Positions 17,652-25,309 of a DNA stretch of 37,981 nt are shown here, in pieces; the stretch's first letter is position 1, and every line of letters starts with the position of its first letter. Position numbers and translations under genes: made by a program. The stretch covers positions 1 through 37,981 of the forward strand of contig JACPBX010000035.1 in the NCBI GenBank assembly GCA_016180085.1, in the 5' to 3' direction. The notes under the pieces are model-generated. The model was not told the DNA's origin, did no database searches, and saw nothing but the letters and a program-made list of their open reading frames with translations. The DNA is from Candidatus Woesearchaeota archaeon (GTDB taxonomy: Archaea; Nanobdellota; Nanobdellia; Woesearchaeales; UBA10216).

Positions 17652-19007
17652 TTACATAACACCGTACGAATGCTTTTTCCCTGCTGCTGCCAATTCTTCT
17701 TCAATCCTGATAAGGCGGTTGTACTTGGCAGTTCTCTCAGTCCGTGCAGGCGCTCCAGACTTTATCTGGCCGCACCCCAAGGCAACCGCAAGGTCGGATA
17801 TAAATGTATCCTCTGTCTCACCAGACCTGTGGCTGACCATGACATTCCACCTCTCACCAGTTGCCAGTGTTGCGGCAGCCACCGCTTCTGTAAGCGTGCC
17901 AATCTGGTTCACCTTGAGAAGAAGGCAGTTGCACGAGTTGCGCCTGACTGCTTCCCTTATCCTGTGAATATTGGTAACAAGCAGGTCATCGCCAACCGTC
18001 TGTACATTCATCATCGCAAGCTTTTTTGTCAGCTCGGCAAACGCCGAAAAGGATTCCTGCTCGAAAGGGTCCTCAACCGATACAATAGGAAAATCTTTTG
18101 CGATTTTAACGTAATAATCTATCATCTCAGCAGCTGTTAAAAAGCGGCCGGCTTCAGCCTCGTACATCCTCTCCCTGCTGTTGTAAAACTCCGATGCTGC
18201 GGCATCAATTGCAAACCTTATTTTCCCGGAGTAGCCTGTTGTTGCGACCGCGGACTCAAGCAGGCTCAGGGCTGCTTCTGCAGACGAAAGCTGCGGCGCA
18301 AAGCCGCCTTCATCACCCACATTGACCGAGGGCTTTCCAAACTTTCTCTGCAGCAATGATTTAAGCCCGTGGTAAACCTCGGAAACTGCCGTTATGGCTT
18401 CCTTGAATGAATCAAATCCTGCAGGCACGACCATGAACTCCTGGATTTTCAGGCTGCTGCCGGCGTGCTTCCCGCCGTTTATTACGTTGCAGAATGGTAT
18501 TGGCAAAATAAAGCCATTATTTTTGCTGCCGCGATTGCTGCTGCCATTGCTGTTTCTGTGCCTTTTATCTGCTGAAGTTGCAACTGCAGCAATTGCCGAA
18601 TTTGCCAAATACCTGTAAAGCGGCTGCCTTGAAGCCATTGCCGCTGCCCTTGCCGCAGCAAGGCTCACGGCCAGTATCGCGTTTGCGCCCAGGAGTGACT
18701 TGTTTTCAGAGCCGTCAAGCTTAACCAGGAAGCCATCTAACTGCTGCTGTTTCCTGCAGTCAAGGCCGGCAATTTTCTTGGCTATTACCTCGTTGATGTT
18801 TCTGACCGCTGTCAAGACGCCAAGGCCGTGAAACCTCCTGCCGCCATCCCGAAGCTCGTGAGCCTCGTGCTTGCCTGTTGAAGCGCCGGAAGGAACGGCA
18901 GCCCTGCCCATCACACTGCCCTGCAGAAAAACATCGCACTCAACAGTCGGGTTGCCTCGGCTGTCAAGGATTTCCCGGGCAAGCACCTTTTTTATCCTGA
19001 AGGACAT
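17652..19007 (-). CDS. eno: Enolase
   Basis: AREILDSRGNPTVECDV...AAVPSGASTGKHEAHELRD...VINGGKHAGSSLKIQEFM...VGDEGGFAPQ...VSVEDPFEQE...GDDLLVTN...LLKVNQIGTLTEA...SHRSGETEDTFI. Confidence 0.97.
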   Translation of the reverse strand: MSFRIKKVLAREILDSRGNPTVECDVFLQGSVMGRAAVPSGASTGKHEAHELRDGGRRFHGLGVLTAVRNINEVIAKKIAGLDCRKQQQLDGFLVKLDGSENKSLLGANAILAVSLAAARAAAMASRQPLYRYLANSAIAAVATSADKRHRNSNGSSNRGSKNNGFILPIPFCNVINGGKHAGSSLKIQEFMVVPAGFDSFKEAITAVSEVYHGLKSLLQRKFGKPSVNVGDEGGFAPQLSSAEAALSLLESAVATTGYSGKIRFAIDAAASEFYNSRERMYEAEAGRFLTAAEMIDYYVKIAKDFPIVSVEDPFEQESFSAFAELTKKLAMMNVQTVGDDLLVTNIHRIREAVRRNSCNCLLLKVNQIGTLTEAVAAATLATGERWNVMVSHRSGETEDTFISDLAVALGCGQIKSGAPARTERTAKYNRLIRIEEELAAAGKKHSYGVM

Positions 19008-19078
19008 AAAAAAGCCAGAGGCAGCGGTGTTTATAAGTTTTTTTATACAAGCTTAGAAGATGCGCTTAGACGATGCAC

Positions 19079-19897
19079 CTAACCAATATAGCTGACATCT
19101 TCTCCAGACCGGGCCTTGCCGATGCCGCGAAGGGCTTTTGGCAGCTCGCTCAGCTTTGCCCTTCCCTCTGCTTCAGCTTCCATTTCCCTTATTTCTGCAT
19201 CAAGCTCCTTGATGTTAATGCCCAGAGCGAGCTTGTCGTTAAGAACTGAGACCACTTCCCTTGCGCCCTTGATGCCAAGGTACATGGGATGGGAGAATGT
19301 TTCTGCCAGGAGGGAAACAGCAGGGATTCCCCTGCGCTTGGAGAGCCCAAGAAGCACGCCGGTAACTCCTATTATCGGACCAACAACGCCGTAAAGCTTA
19401 GGCTCAATGCTAATAGACTTGTAGCTTTCAACAACTGCCTTCGTGGTGCCGGTACAGTAAACCTTTGGCTTCTTTGGCACAGCCGGCAGCCCTATGCCGC
19501 CAATAGTGATTACCATGCTGCCGCTCAGCTTCGTAAAGTGATCAAGCACAGCCTCGGAAAAGGAGTAGCAGGACTGCTCGTTGATTGGCTGAACGTCGCC
19601 TGCAACGAATACGATGTCAGGCCTCTTGCCTGAACCTTTCTTAAAATAAAGCTTAATCGAAGGAAGCTCAATCAGGTTTTCCTCTGTAACGAAAACAGAA
19701 TGAGGAAGGTTGAACGAGAAGAACTCGTAAAGCTTTTCAGCCCCAAGCTCCTCAATCATGAAGTCAACAGCTACCTTGCCCACATTCCCGATGCCCGGGA
19801 GCCCTGCGATAAGCATGGGCTTGCTAAGCTTCGGGACGCTCTTTGCCAGCAGCTTTACCGCCCATTCTGCCATTTTTACCGTCATTTTTACAGCCAC
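19079..19897 (-). CDS. PAC2 family protein (proteasome assembly chaperone-like)
   Basis: KPMLIAGLPGIGNVGKVAVDFMIEELGAEKLYEFFSFNLPHSVFV...GVVGPIIGVTGVLLGLSKRRGIPAVSLLAETFSHPMYLGIKGAREVVSVL. Confidence 0.88.
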   Translation of the reverse strand: MAVKMTVKMAEWAVKLLAKSVPKLSKPMLIAGLPGIGNVGKVAVDFMIEELGAEKLYEFFSFNLPHSVFVTEENLIELPSIKLYFKKGSGKRPDIVFVAGDVQPINEQSCYSFSEAVLDHFTKLSGSMVITIGGIGLPAVPKKPKVYCTGTTKAVVESYKSISIEPKLYGVVGPIIGVTGVLLGLSKRRGIPAVSLLAETFSHPMYLGIKGAREVVSVLNDKLALGINIKELDAEIREMEAEAEGRAKLSELPKALRGIGKARSGEDVSYIG

Positions 19898-20079
19898 CCC
19901 TTGGCCTTCAGCTGCCCTTCCTTCGCCTTTCTCCTGTAAGCTGCGTAATTGTCCTCAGGGCTGTACCTTGCGGGCTTTGGAATAACTGTTTTTGATAAAC
20001 CTTTTTCGCAAAAAGGTTTGCTGCAAATTTCCTTAAGCGTATAAACGCTGCAGCCTTGACAACGCATTATGTGCCTCAT
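19888..20079 (-). CDS. nop10: Ribosome biogenesis protein Nop10 with in-frame insert
   Basis: MRHIMRCQGCSVYTLKEICSK-PFCEKGLSK-TVIPKPARYSPEDNYAAYRRKAKEG; normal family spacing is CxxCGxxT. Confidence 0.85.
   Translation of the reverse strand: MRHIMRCQGCSVYTLKEICSKPFCEKGLSKTVIPKPARYSPEDNYAAYRRKAKEGQLKAKGWL
19989..20019 (-). repeat. Palindromic element inside nop10
   Basis: Minus strand AAACCTTTTTGCGAAAAAGGTTTATCAAAAA; 29 of the 30 bases from AACC onward match 33634-33663. Confidence 0.8.
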
Positions 20080-20090
20080 AAGATTACACC

Positions 20091-20744
20091 CTACACCTTA
20101 ACAAACTTTCCTTCCCCGCCTTTGCCCTCAATAAAGCTTATGGCAGCCGAGGAAGCCTTCGCCATGACCTGCTCGCCAGACTTGTAATTTTCAGCCACGA
20201 CCTTGAACAGGTAAGCGCCTGACCCGAGATAGGAAACGCTCGCCCCTTCCTGAACAGCAAGTTTCAGCGCCTCTTTAACGATTGAAACACCATCAGGATC
20301 ATAGCTTGCCAACGCCAGCCTGCCCTTAAGCTCAACCACAGGCGGCTTGATTCTCTGCATTACTGCCTCGTTAATGCCGTCCGAAACCTCCTTCGGAAGC
20401 TTCAGGTCAGCTACCAAAACATCCCCTTTCGCTATGGCTATGAACGCCTCAAACAGCGAATGAAACCTCTCAGAAATCTTCTCGGATAGCTGGGAATAAA
20501 TCTGCGGGGGCTGCATGCTGAGCTGCTTTGCAACCAGCTCGACAATCTTTTCAGCCTTCTGCTCCTGCTTTACTTCGTTTAGCTTTGCCCGGCGCTGGCT
20601 CTCCGTGACCCTCCTGAGGGAGAGGTCAACGTGGCCCCGTTCCTTGTTAACGCCAATGACCTTGCAGACAACAGGCTTGTTCTCGACAACGTAATCGCGG
20701 ATGTTCCTTATCCTGCCGGGAGCAACCTCTGATATGTGAATCAT
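20091..20744 (-). CDS. Translation initiation factor aIF2 alpha, N-terminal part of S1 domain missing
   Basis: MIHISEVAPGRIRNIRDYVVENKPVVCKVIGVNKERGHVDLSLRRVTESQRRAKLNEVKQEQKAEKIVE...; starts mid S1 domain, remnant EYDAEE in another frame upstream. Confidence 0.92.
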   Translation of the reverse strand: MIHISEVAPGRIRNIRDYVVENKPVVCKVIGVNKERGHVDLSLRRVTESQRRAKLNEVKQEQKAEKIVELVAKQLSMQPPQIYSQLSEKISERFHSLFEAFIAIAKGDVLVADLKLPKEVSDGINEAVMQRIKPPVVELKGRLALASYDPDGVSIVKEALKLAVQEGASVSYLGSGAYLFKVVAENYKSGEQVMAKASSAAISFIEGKGGEGKFVKV

Positions 20745-20878
20745 GCCGCCTCTTCAGCATCATATTCTTGTTTTCACCAGTAAAGTTTTAAGTTTTGCCA
20801 AAGCTATCAGCTGAAGCGTTTTATCAGTTTTCATCACAGCAGCTGTTGCAAATGCCCTGTCATGGCCAAAAAATAAGG

Positions 20879-21064
20879 TTACTCAAGCACTTCCAAAACC
20901 CTTGCCTTGAGCCTTGATTTTCCCCCTGTTGACTCTGCAAGCGGCTTGCCGCAGACAAGGCACGTTACAGCTGTCGAAATCTTGCCGAATATTATCTGCT
21001 CATTCTTGCACTTCGGGCAGCGGACTTTCACGAACTTTGAACTTGGCTCCTTGATTTTTACCAT
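20879..21064 (-). CDS. rps27e: 30S ribosomal protein S27e
   Basis: MVKIKEPSSKFVKVRCPKCKNEQIIFGKISTAVTCLVCGKPLAESTGGKSRLKARVLEVLE. Confidence 0.95.
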   Translation of the reverse strand: MVKIKEPSSKFVKVRCPKCKNEQIIFGKISTAVTCLVCGKPLAESTGGKSRLKARVLEVLE

Positions 21065-21134
21065 GCATATCACCTGAAGAAGCGAAAAACAGCAGCCGTT
21101 TAAAAAGGTATCGCAGCATCCGCACAGCAGGATT

Positions 21135-21295
21135 ATGCGCCGGAGCCGGGATCCCACGTCGCTTTGGGCGACGGGGCACAGTCGTGCAATGCATGACTTG
21201 TGTGTCACCCTTTCCATTGCAATGAAAAGGGCTTTGAACCCGGATGGCTGTGGAGTAACCCCGGGTTCGTCTGACCAGTTTCGTAACCCGGCTTT
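21135..21295. repeat. Palindrome-rich structured intergenic element with tRNA-like 3' end (copy B)
   Basis: Minus strand CCGGGTTCAAAGCCCTTTTCATTGCAATGGAAAGGG...TGCATTGCACGAC...GTCGCCCAAAGCGACGTGGGATCCCGGCTCCGGCGCAT; parts resemble 6665-6820. Confidence 0.5.
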
Positions 21296-21305
21296 CTTTA
21301 TTCTA

Positions 21306-21353
21306 AAGAACCACCAGTCATAGACTGGTGGGATTACAGAACTGGTGGTTCTT
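21306..21353. repeat. Structured element with two mutually exclusive stems
   Basis: CCACCAGTC-ATA-GACTGGTGG (21311-21331) versus AAGAACCACCAGT/ACTGGTGGTTCTT (21306-21318/21341-21353). Confidence 0.65.
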
Positions 21354-21358
21354 AGTGC

Positions 21359-21433
21359 TCAGAATTTTCCTACCTTATGAAATCAGCAGCAATCAAAGCT
21401 TGCCATCAGTCACAGACTGATGGAAAATTCTGA
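21359..21433. repeat. Related structured element
   Basis: CCATCAGTC-ACA-GACTGATGG (21403-21423) nested against outer stem TCAGAATTTTCC/GGAAAATTCTGA (21359-21370/21422-21433). Confidence 0.65.
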
Positions 21434-21448
21434 CATTTTATTTAGAAC

Positions 21449-21757
21449 TTACTCAAACTCCACTTTCTTGAGCCTTATGCCTTTATTTTGCGTGTGGGTC
21501 TTGCTGCAGACAGAGCACTGATACCTGATGTCGGTCTTCTTTGTCTGCTTCTTGCCGGTCATCTTCCACTGCGTAACCGGAGGCTTGGAATACCTTCCAA
21601 GGTTGCCCGCCCCCCTGGCACGGCCTCTCCTTCTTGCCCTGATTTTTGAGCCATATTTGAGAGGGCTCGGAGCCTTCTTCTTGGCAGTAAAGACCTTGTG
21701 CTCGGTGTGCTTCCTGCAAAAAGGGCAGAAGCGCTTCACGGTTTTCGGGAATTTCAT
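21449..21757 (-). CDS. rpl44e: 50S ribosomal protein L44e
   Basis: MKFPKTVKRFCPFCRKHTEHKVFTAKKKAPSPLKYGSK...YQCSVCSKTHTQNKGIRLKKVEFE. Confidence 0.95.
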   Translation of the reverse strand: MKFPKTVKRFCPFCRKHTEHKVFTAKKKAPSPLKYGSKIRARRRGRARGAGNLGRYSKPPVTQWKMTGKKQTKKTDIRYQCSVCSKTHTQNKGIRLKKVEFE

Positions 21758-21905
21758 CTTGAGGAGAGAGAACCAGGAGGGTGTTTAAAAAGGTTGCGCC
21801 TATGTGAGCCGCAAGTTTAGCGACATCTGTGAATAACCTTTATATATTCTGGTTAGCAGCTAACTAATGTTGGATTTTTAATTAAGGGAAGCGTCGGGGG
21901 ATAGC

Positions 21906-22718
21906 ATGGAAGCGCAGCACGGACAGCAGCAGGACCAGTCGAACCAGCCCGGCAGGATAACAGTGACTTATGAAGCGCTGTTTGACATGGTCGTGAGGGA
22001 AAAAGGAAGGGACGAGCTGCAGGCCCTGAATGAAAACTTCTTCTCCGAGCTTGTGAGCTATCTCATCGAAAAGAAATCAATGCTTGCCGTCCTCGGCCCT
22101 GAGGAGAAGGAAAAGACAGCCAGGCAACTGCAGAACATAAACCGCCTGGTAAAGGAGCTGTACGAGAGAAGGGAGAAAAAGATAATCAGCCTGGCGCTTG
22201 CAAGGTCCCGTGCCGGGGTTGACATAATAGACACCTCGGCGCTTCTTGCGGATGAAAAGGCCCTGTTTGATGGGCTTGTAAGCCAGCTTGACGCCTTCAG
22301 GGACGGCGTGCTTAACAGCCTCCTTGTTGCAAAATTGCCAACACCGCAGAAACAACACCAGCAGACGCAGCAAACACAAACAGGCGCTGAAACTCTGGCG
22401 GCTGCGTCAAGGGTAATCACCTCTGCCTCATTAAGCGCAATAAGCGGCACGAACATCACTGACAAAGGCAGGGCAGGAACAGCTGAAGAGCACAATCAAA
22501 TAGCTGCTGCAACCGGGGAAAACGAGTCTTCTGACTCTGCCACCGCTGCCACCGGCGCAACAAAGCTTGTCAGGTTCCTGCATCCCGTGCCAAGGTTTGT
22601 CGGCAGCGAACTGGAGGTATACGGCCCATTTGACCAAGAAGACATGGCCAACCTCCCAAGGGAAATAGCTGAAGTTCTCATAGCCAGAGGCCGTGCCGAG
22701 GAAGTAGCGCAGGCGTAA
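21906..22718 (+). CDS. DNA replication factor GINS (Gins51-like)
   Basis: ITVTYEALFDMVVREKGRDELQALNENFF...KTARQLQNINRLVKELYERREKKIISLAL...; C-terminal LVRFLHPVPRFVGSELEVYGPFDQEDMANLPREIAEVLIARGRAEEV. Confidence 0.87.
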   Translation: MEAQHGQQQDQSNQPGRITVTYEALFDMVVREKGRDELQALNENFFSELVSYLIEKKSMLAVLGPEEKEKTARQLQNINRLVKELYERREKKIISLALARSRAGVDIIDTSALLADEKALFDGLVSQLDAFRDGVLNSLLVAKLPTPQKQHQQTQQTQTGAETLAAASRVITSASLSAISGTNITDKGRAGTAEEHNQIAAATGENESSDSATAATGATKLVRFLHPVPRFVGSELEVYGPFDQEDMANLPREIAEVLIARGRAEEVAQA

Positions 22719-22762
22719 GAAGCACAAAAACCTTAATAACCGCAGTCGCAGACCTCTCTCAC

Positions 22763-23989
22763 GTGGCAACACTGACTTTTCAGGACCTGGACTTCATGCA
22801 GGCAGGGAATGGTAAGGTAATTGCAAGGTTCCTGCACAACTACCAGTTTGAGATAGAGCCAGAAACGCTTAGGGGCATAGGCGACTACAGGGCAGAAGGC
22901 AACAGCATCGAATTCAAAGATGTCGATGAAGATGCTGCTAAGAGAAGGTTCAATGCCGTGCTTGACTTAGGCCTGTCGAACCTGACAAACGCTGTGACAA
23001 AGAAGAAAACGCTTTACATTCACCGCTACTCAGGAATACCGCTCATTGGAACGACAAGCTTCGGCATTATCGACAGGAACACGAACATGATAGAGGTCAG
23101 GCCTCTGACCGGCTGCAACATGAACTGCATATTCTGCTCGGTAGACGAGGGGCTTGCTTCAAGGAAGACATCGGAAGTGGTAATTGAAGAGGAATACCTC
23201 GCCGCTGAAGCCAAGAAACTGGCAGAGTTCAAAGGCTGCGAGTGCCATGTCATAATCAATTCGCAGGGCGAGCCGACGCTCTACAAGCCGATGCCGAAGC
23301 TCATAAGCGACTTGAAAGCAATTCCGGCTGTGAAGACGATTACGCTGATAACAAACGGAACGCTTCTTACGGAAAGGTTTATTGACGAGCTGGCGGCTGC
23401 CGGGTTGACCATGCTCAACATATCGCTGAATGCCATAGACCCGAAAATAGCCAAAATAATGGAAGGCCACGGCTCCTACGATGTTGAAAAAGTCAAAAAA
23501 ATGGCAGCCTACGCCGCTGCCAGGACAGCGATTAAAGTTACATTAGCACCGGTAGTTGTTGGCAGCTACAACGATTCAGAAATGGAGAAAATAGTGAGGT
23601 TTGCAAAGGAGATAGGGGCAGCAACAGCAATGCAGAATTACCTTTTTTACAGGAAGGGAAGGAATCCAAGGAATGCACAGCAGATGCCGTGGCCGAAGTT
23701 TTACTCTGAGCTGGAAAGCCTGGAGAAGAAATACGGGTCCAAGCTTGTCTTTTCAGCAGCAGACTACAAGATAATAAAAACAAGGCCGCTGCCAAAGCCG
23801 TTCAGGAAAGGGCAAACGGTAAAGGCACAGGTTGTAGCCGAGGGAAGGTATCCGCGGGAGTACATTGCGGCCGCAGAAGGGAGGATTATAACTTTGCCGG
23901 ACTGTGAACGCAGATTGGCGGCTGCCGAAAAAGTAAAAATAAAAATCGTGAGCGACAAGCACAACATATTTTACGGTAAAGTGACCTGA
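22763..23989 (+). CDS. Radical SAM protein with C-terminal TRAM-like region
   Basis: RPLTGCNMNCIFCSVDEG (CxxxCxxC), INSQGEPTLYKPMPKLI, TLITNGTLLTERFIDEL; GTG start. Confidence 0.88.
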   Translation: MATLTFQDLDFMQAGNGKVIARFLHNYQFEIEPETLRGIGDYRAEGNSIEFKDVDEDAAKRRFNAVLDLGLSNLTNAVTKKKTLYIHRYSGIPLIGTTSFGIIDRNTNMIEVRPLTGCNMNCIFCSVDEGLASRKTSEVVIEEEYLAAEAKKLAEFKGCECHVIINSQGEPTLYKPMPKLISDLKAIPAVKTITLITNGTLLTERFIDELAAAGLTMLNISLNAIDPKIAKIMEGHGSYDVEKVKKMAAYAAARTAIKVTLAPVVVGSYNDSEMEKIVRFAKEIGAATAMQNYLFYRKGRNPRNAQQMPWPKFYSELESLEKKYGSKLVFSAADYKIIKTRPLPKPFRKGQTVKAQVVAEGRYPREYIAAAEGRIITLPDCERRLAAAEKVKIKIVSDKHNIFYGKVT

Positions 23990-24076
23990 AATCGCCAAAT
24001 TTTGAAATTTGGAATCGTAGTTTCTGTTGTTTTCTATTGAAGGGCAGAGGGTTTAGTGAGCAGAATAAGGCATACG

Positions 24077-24143
24077 TTCATTTTATTGAATATTAATCGG
24101 TTTTCTTTATAAATAAAAAGGTAAAATTCACTTTATTGAATAT
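24077..24143. promoter_or_regulatory. Direct repeats upstream of HEPN/MNT module
   Basis: TTCAYTTTATTGAATAT at 24077-24093 and 24127-24143 (50-bp period); TTTATTGAA again at 24211-24219. Confidence 0.55.
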
Positions 24144-24207
24144 AGAAAGATTTATATATATGCTATATTCATTGATATTCATAATATTGAATTATGTGGT
24201 GGTTTTG

Positions 24208-24852
24208 GTGTTTATTGAAAGCCTATTGGGAGCAACGTCAAGGGTCAAGATACTCAGGACACTGACCGAAGTTACAATCGGCTTTACGTTGAGCGAACTT
24301 GAAAAGGAAACAGGACTGAGCAGAGGCATTGTTCACAAGGAGATCAAGAGGTTAGTAAAAGAAGGGGTTGTTATTGAGGTAGCGTCAGAAGGAAAATTAA
24401 AGTCCTACAGGATAAACGTAAATCACCCGCATCACAACCAGATAGTCAGCCTATTTGGAAAAGAAAAGTTGGTTGACAGAAGGAGTGTGGTTATGTTGGC
24501 CGTATGGAATGTGCTGGAATCGCTAGTGTCTGCGATTGTTGACAAAAAGAAGGTTGAGAAGGGCGGAAACATACAAGCTGTAAAACTATTTGGAAGCCAC
24601 TCTCGTGGGACAGCAGCCCTGACCAGTGATATCGACCTGCTAGTCATTCTGTGGGAAAAAAATCCGGAAGATGAAGCCAGCATTTTAGCCGCATGTGAGA
24701 AGTATGGTAAGAAACTAAAAACAAAAATCAATCCGGTATTCATGACAGCCGAACGATATACCCAAGAACTTGCCACGAAAACAGCGTTTATCGACCAGGT
24801 GAACCGCAGCAGCATCGACCTTTATTTCAACGGAGAACAGCACTATGGATGA
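24208..24852 (+). CDS. wHTH + MNT-type nucleotidyltransferase (putative antitoxin)
   Basis: SRVKILRTLTEVTIGFTLSELEKETGLSRGIVHKEIKRLVKEGVV...VKLFGSHSRGTAALTSDIDLLVILW; GTG start preferred because TATA-like TTTATATATATGC (24150-24162) is inside the longer ORF. Confidence 0.8.
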   Translation: MFIESLLGATSRVKILRTLTEVTIGFTLSELEKETGLSRGIVHKEIKRLVKEGVVIEVASEGKLKSYRINVNHPHHNQIVSLFGKEKLVDRRSVVMLAVWNVLESLVSAIVDKKKVEKGGNIQAVKLFGSHSRGTAALTSDIDLLVILWEKNPEDEASILAACEKYGKKLKTKINPVFMTAERYTQELATKTAFIDQVNRSSIDLYFNGEQHYG

Positions 24853-25309
24853 AACAAAATTCACCGAGGAATGCTCAAAGGAGCGGGAAGTTACACAGAA
24901 GCCAGGAGCCACTCCGATACAGACGCAGCTTGAGCGAGAAAACAAAAGCAAAAATTCATGGTCTAATTCGCGCTATTTTTTGGAAGGAGCCAAACAGATT
25001 ATGAACGGAAACACACCGTACCTTGTTTTTACCCTTGGCTTTTTCGCAATGGAACACGCGGCAACTGCGCTTATTGCACAAAATGGATATTCAATAACGG
25101 ACCACAAGTGCGCCCAGATTTTCTTCTCAAAAATGCTCAACAGGGAAGACTTGGCAAAAGCCCTGTCGCGAGCATACAACGCGAGGATAGCATTTAACTA
25201 CAGGAACAACTTGAGTGACTACACAGATAAAGTGGAAGCTGAAGAGTTTCTGCAAAAAGAAGTTGTGCCTTTTATAGAAGAGATAGAGAAACTGCTAAAG
25301 GAGGAGTAA
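24845..25309 (+). CDS. HEPN-domain protein (putative toxin)
   Basis: SRYFLEGAKQIMNGNTPYLVFTLGFFAMEHAATALIAQNGYSITDHKCAQIFFSKM...AYNARIAFNYRNNLSDY; overlaps the MNT gene. Confidence 0.7.
   Translation: MDETKFTEECSKEREVTQKPGATPIQTQLERENKSKNSWSNSRYFLEGAKQIMNGNTPYLVFTLGFFAMEHAATALIAQNGYSITDHKCAQIFFSKMLNREDLAKALSRAYNARIAFNYRNNLSDYTDKVEAEEFLQKEVVPFIEEIEKLLKEE

Noticed and set aside
17310-18140. 276-aa plus-strand ORF
   Set aside because: Antisense to apgM and eno, which are clear coding regions
19058-19085. Fourth copy of the small-RNA-like unit (ATGCGCTTAGACGATGCACC)
   Set aside because: Only about 11 nt match and no T-tract or hairpin 2; probably chance
21135-21295. A complete tRNA on the minus strand
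   Set aside because: T-arm and 3' end look tRNA-like, but no anticodon arm with U33 and no good acceptor match could be built
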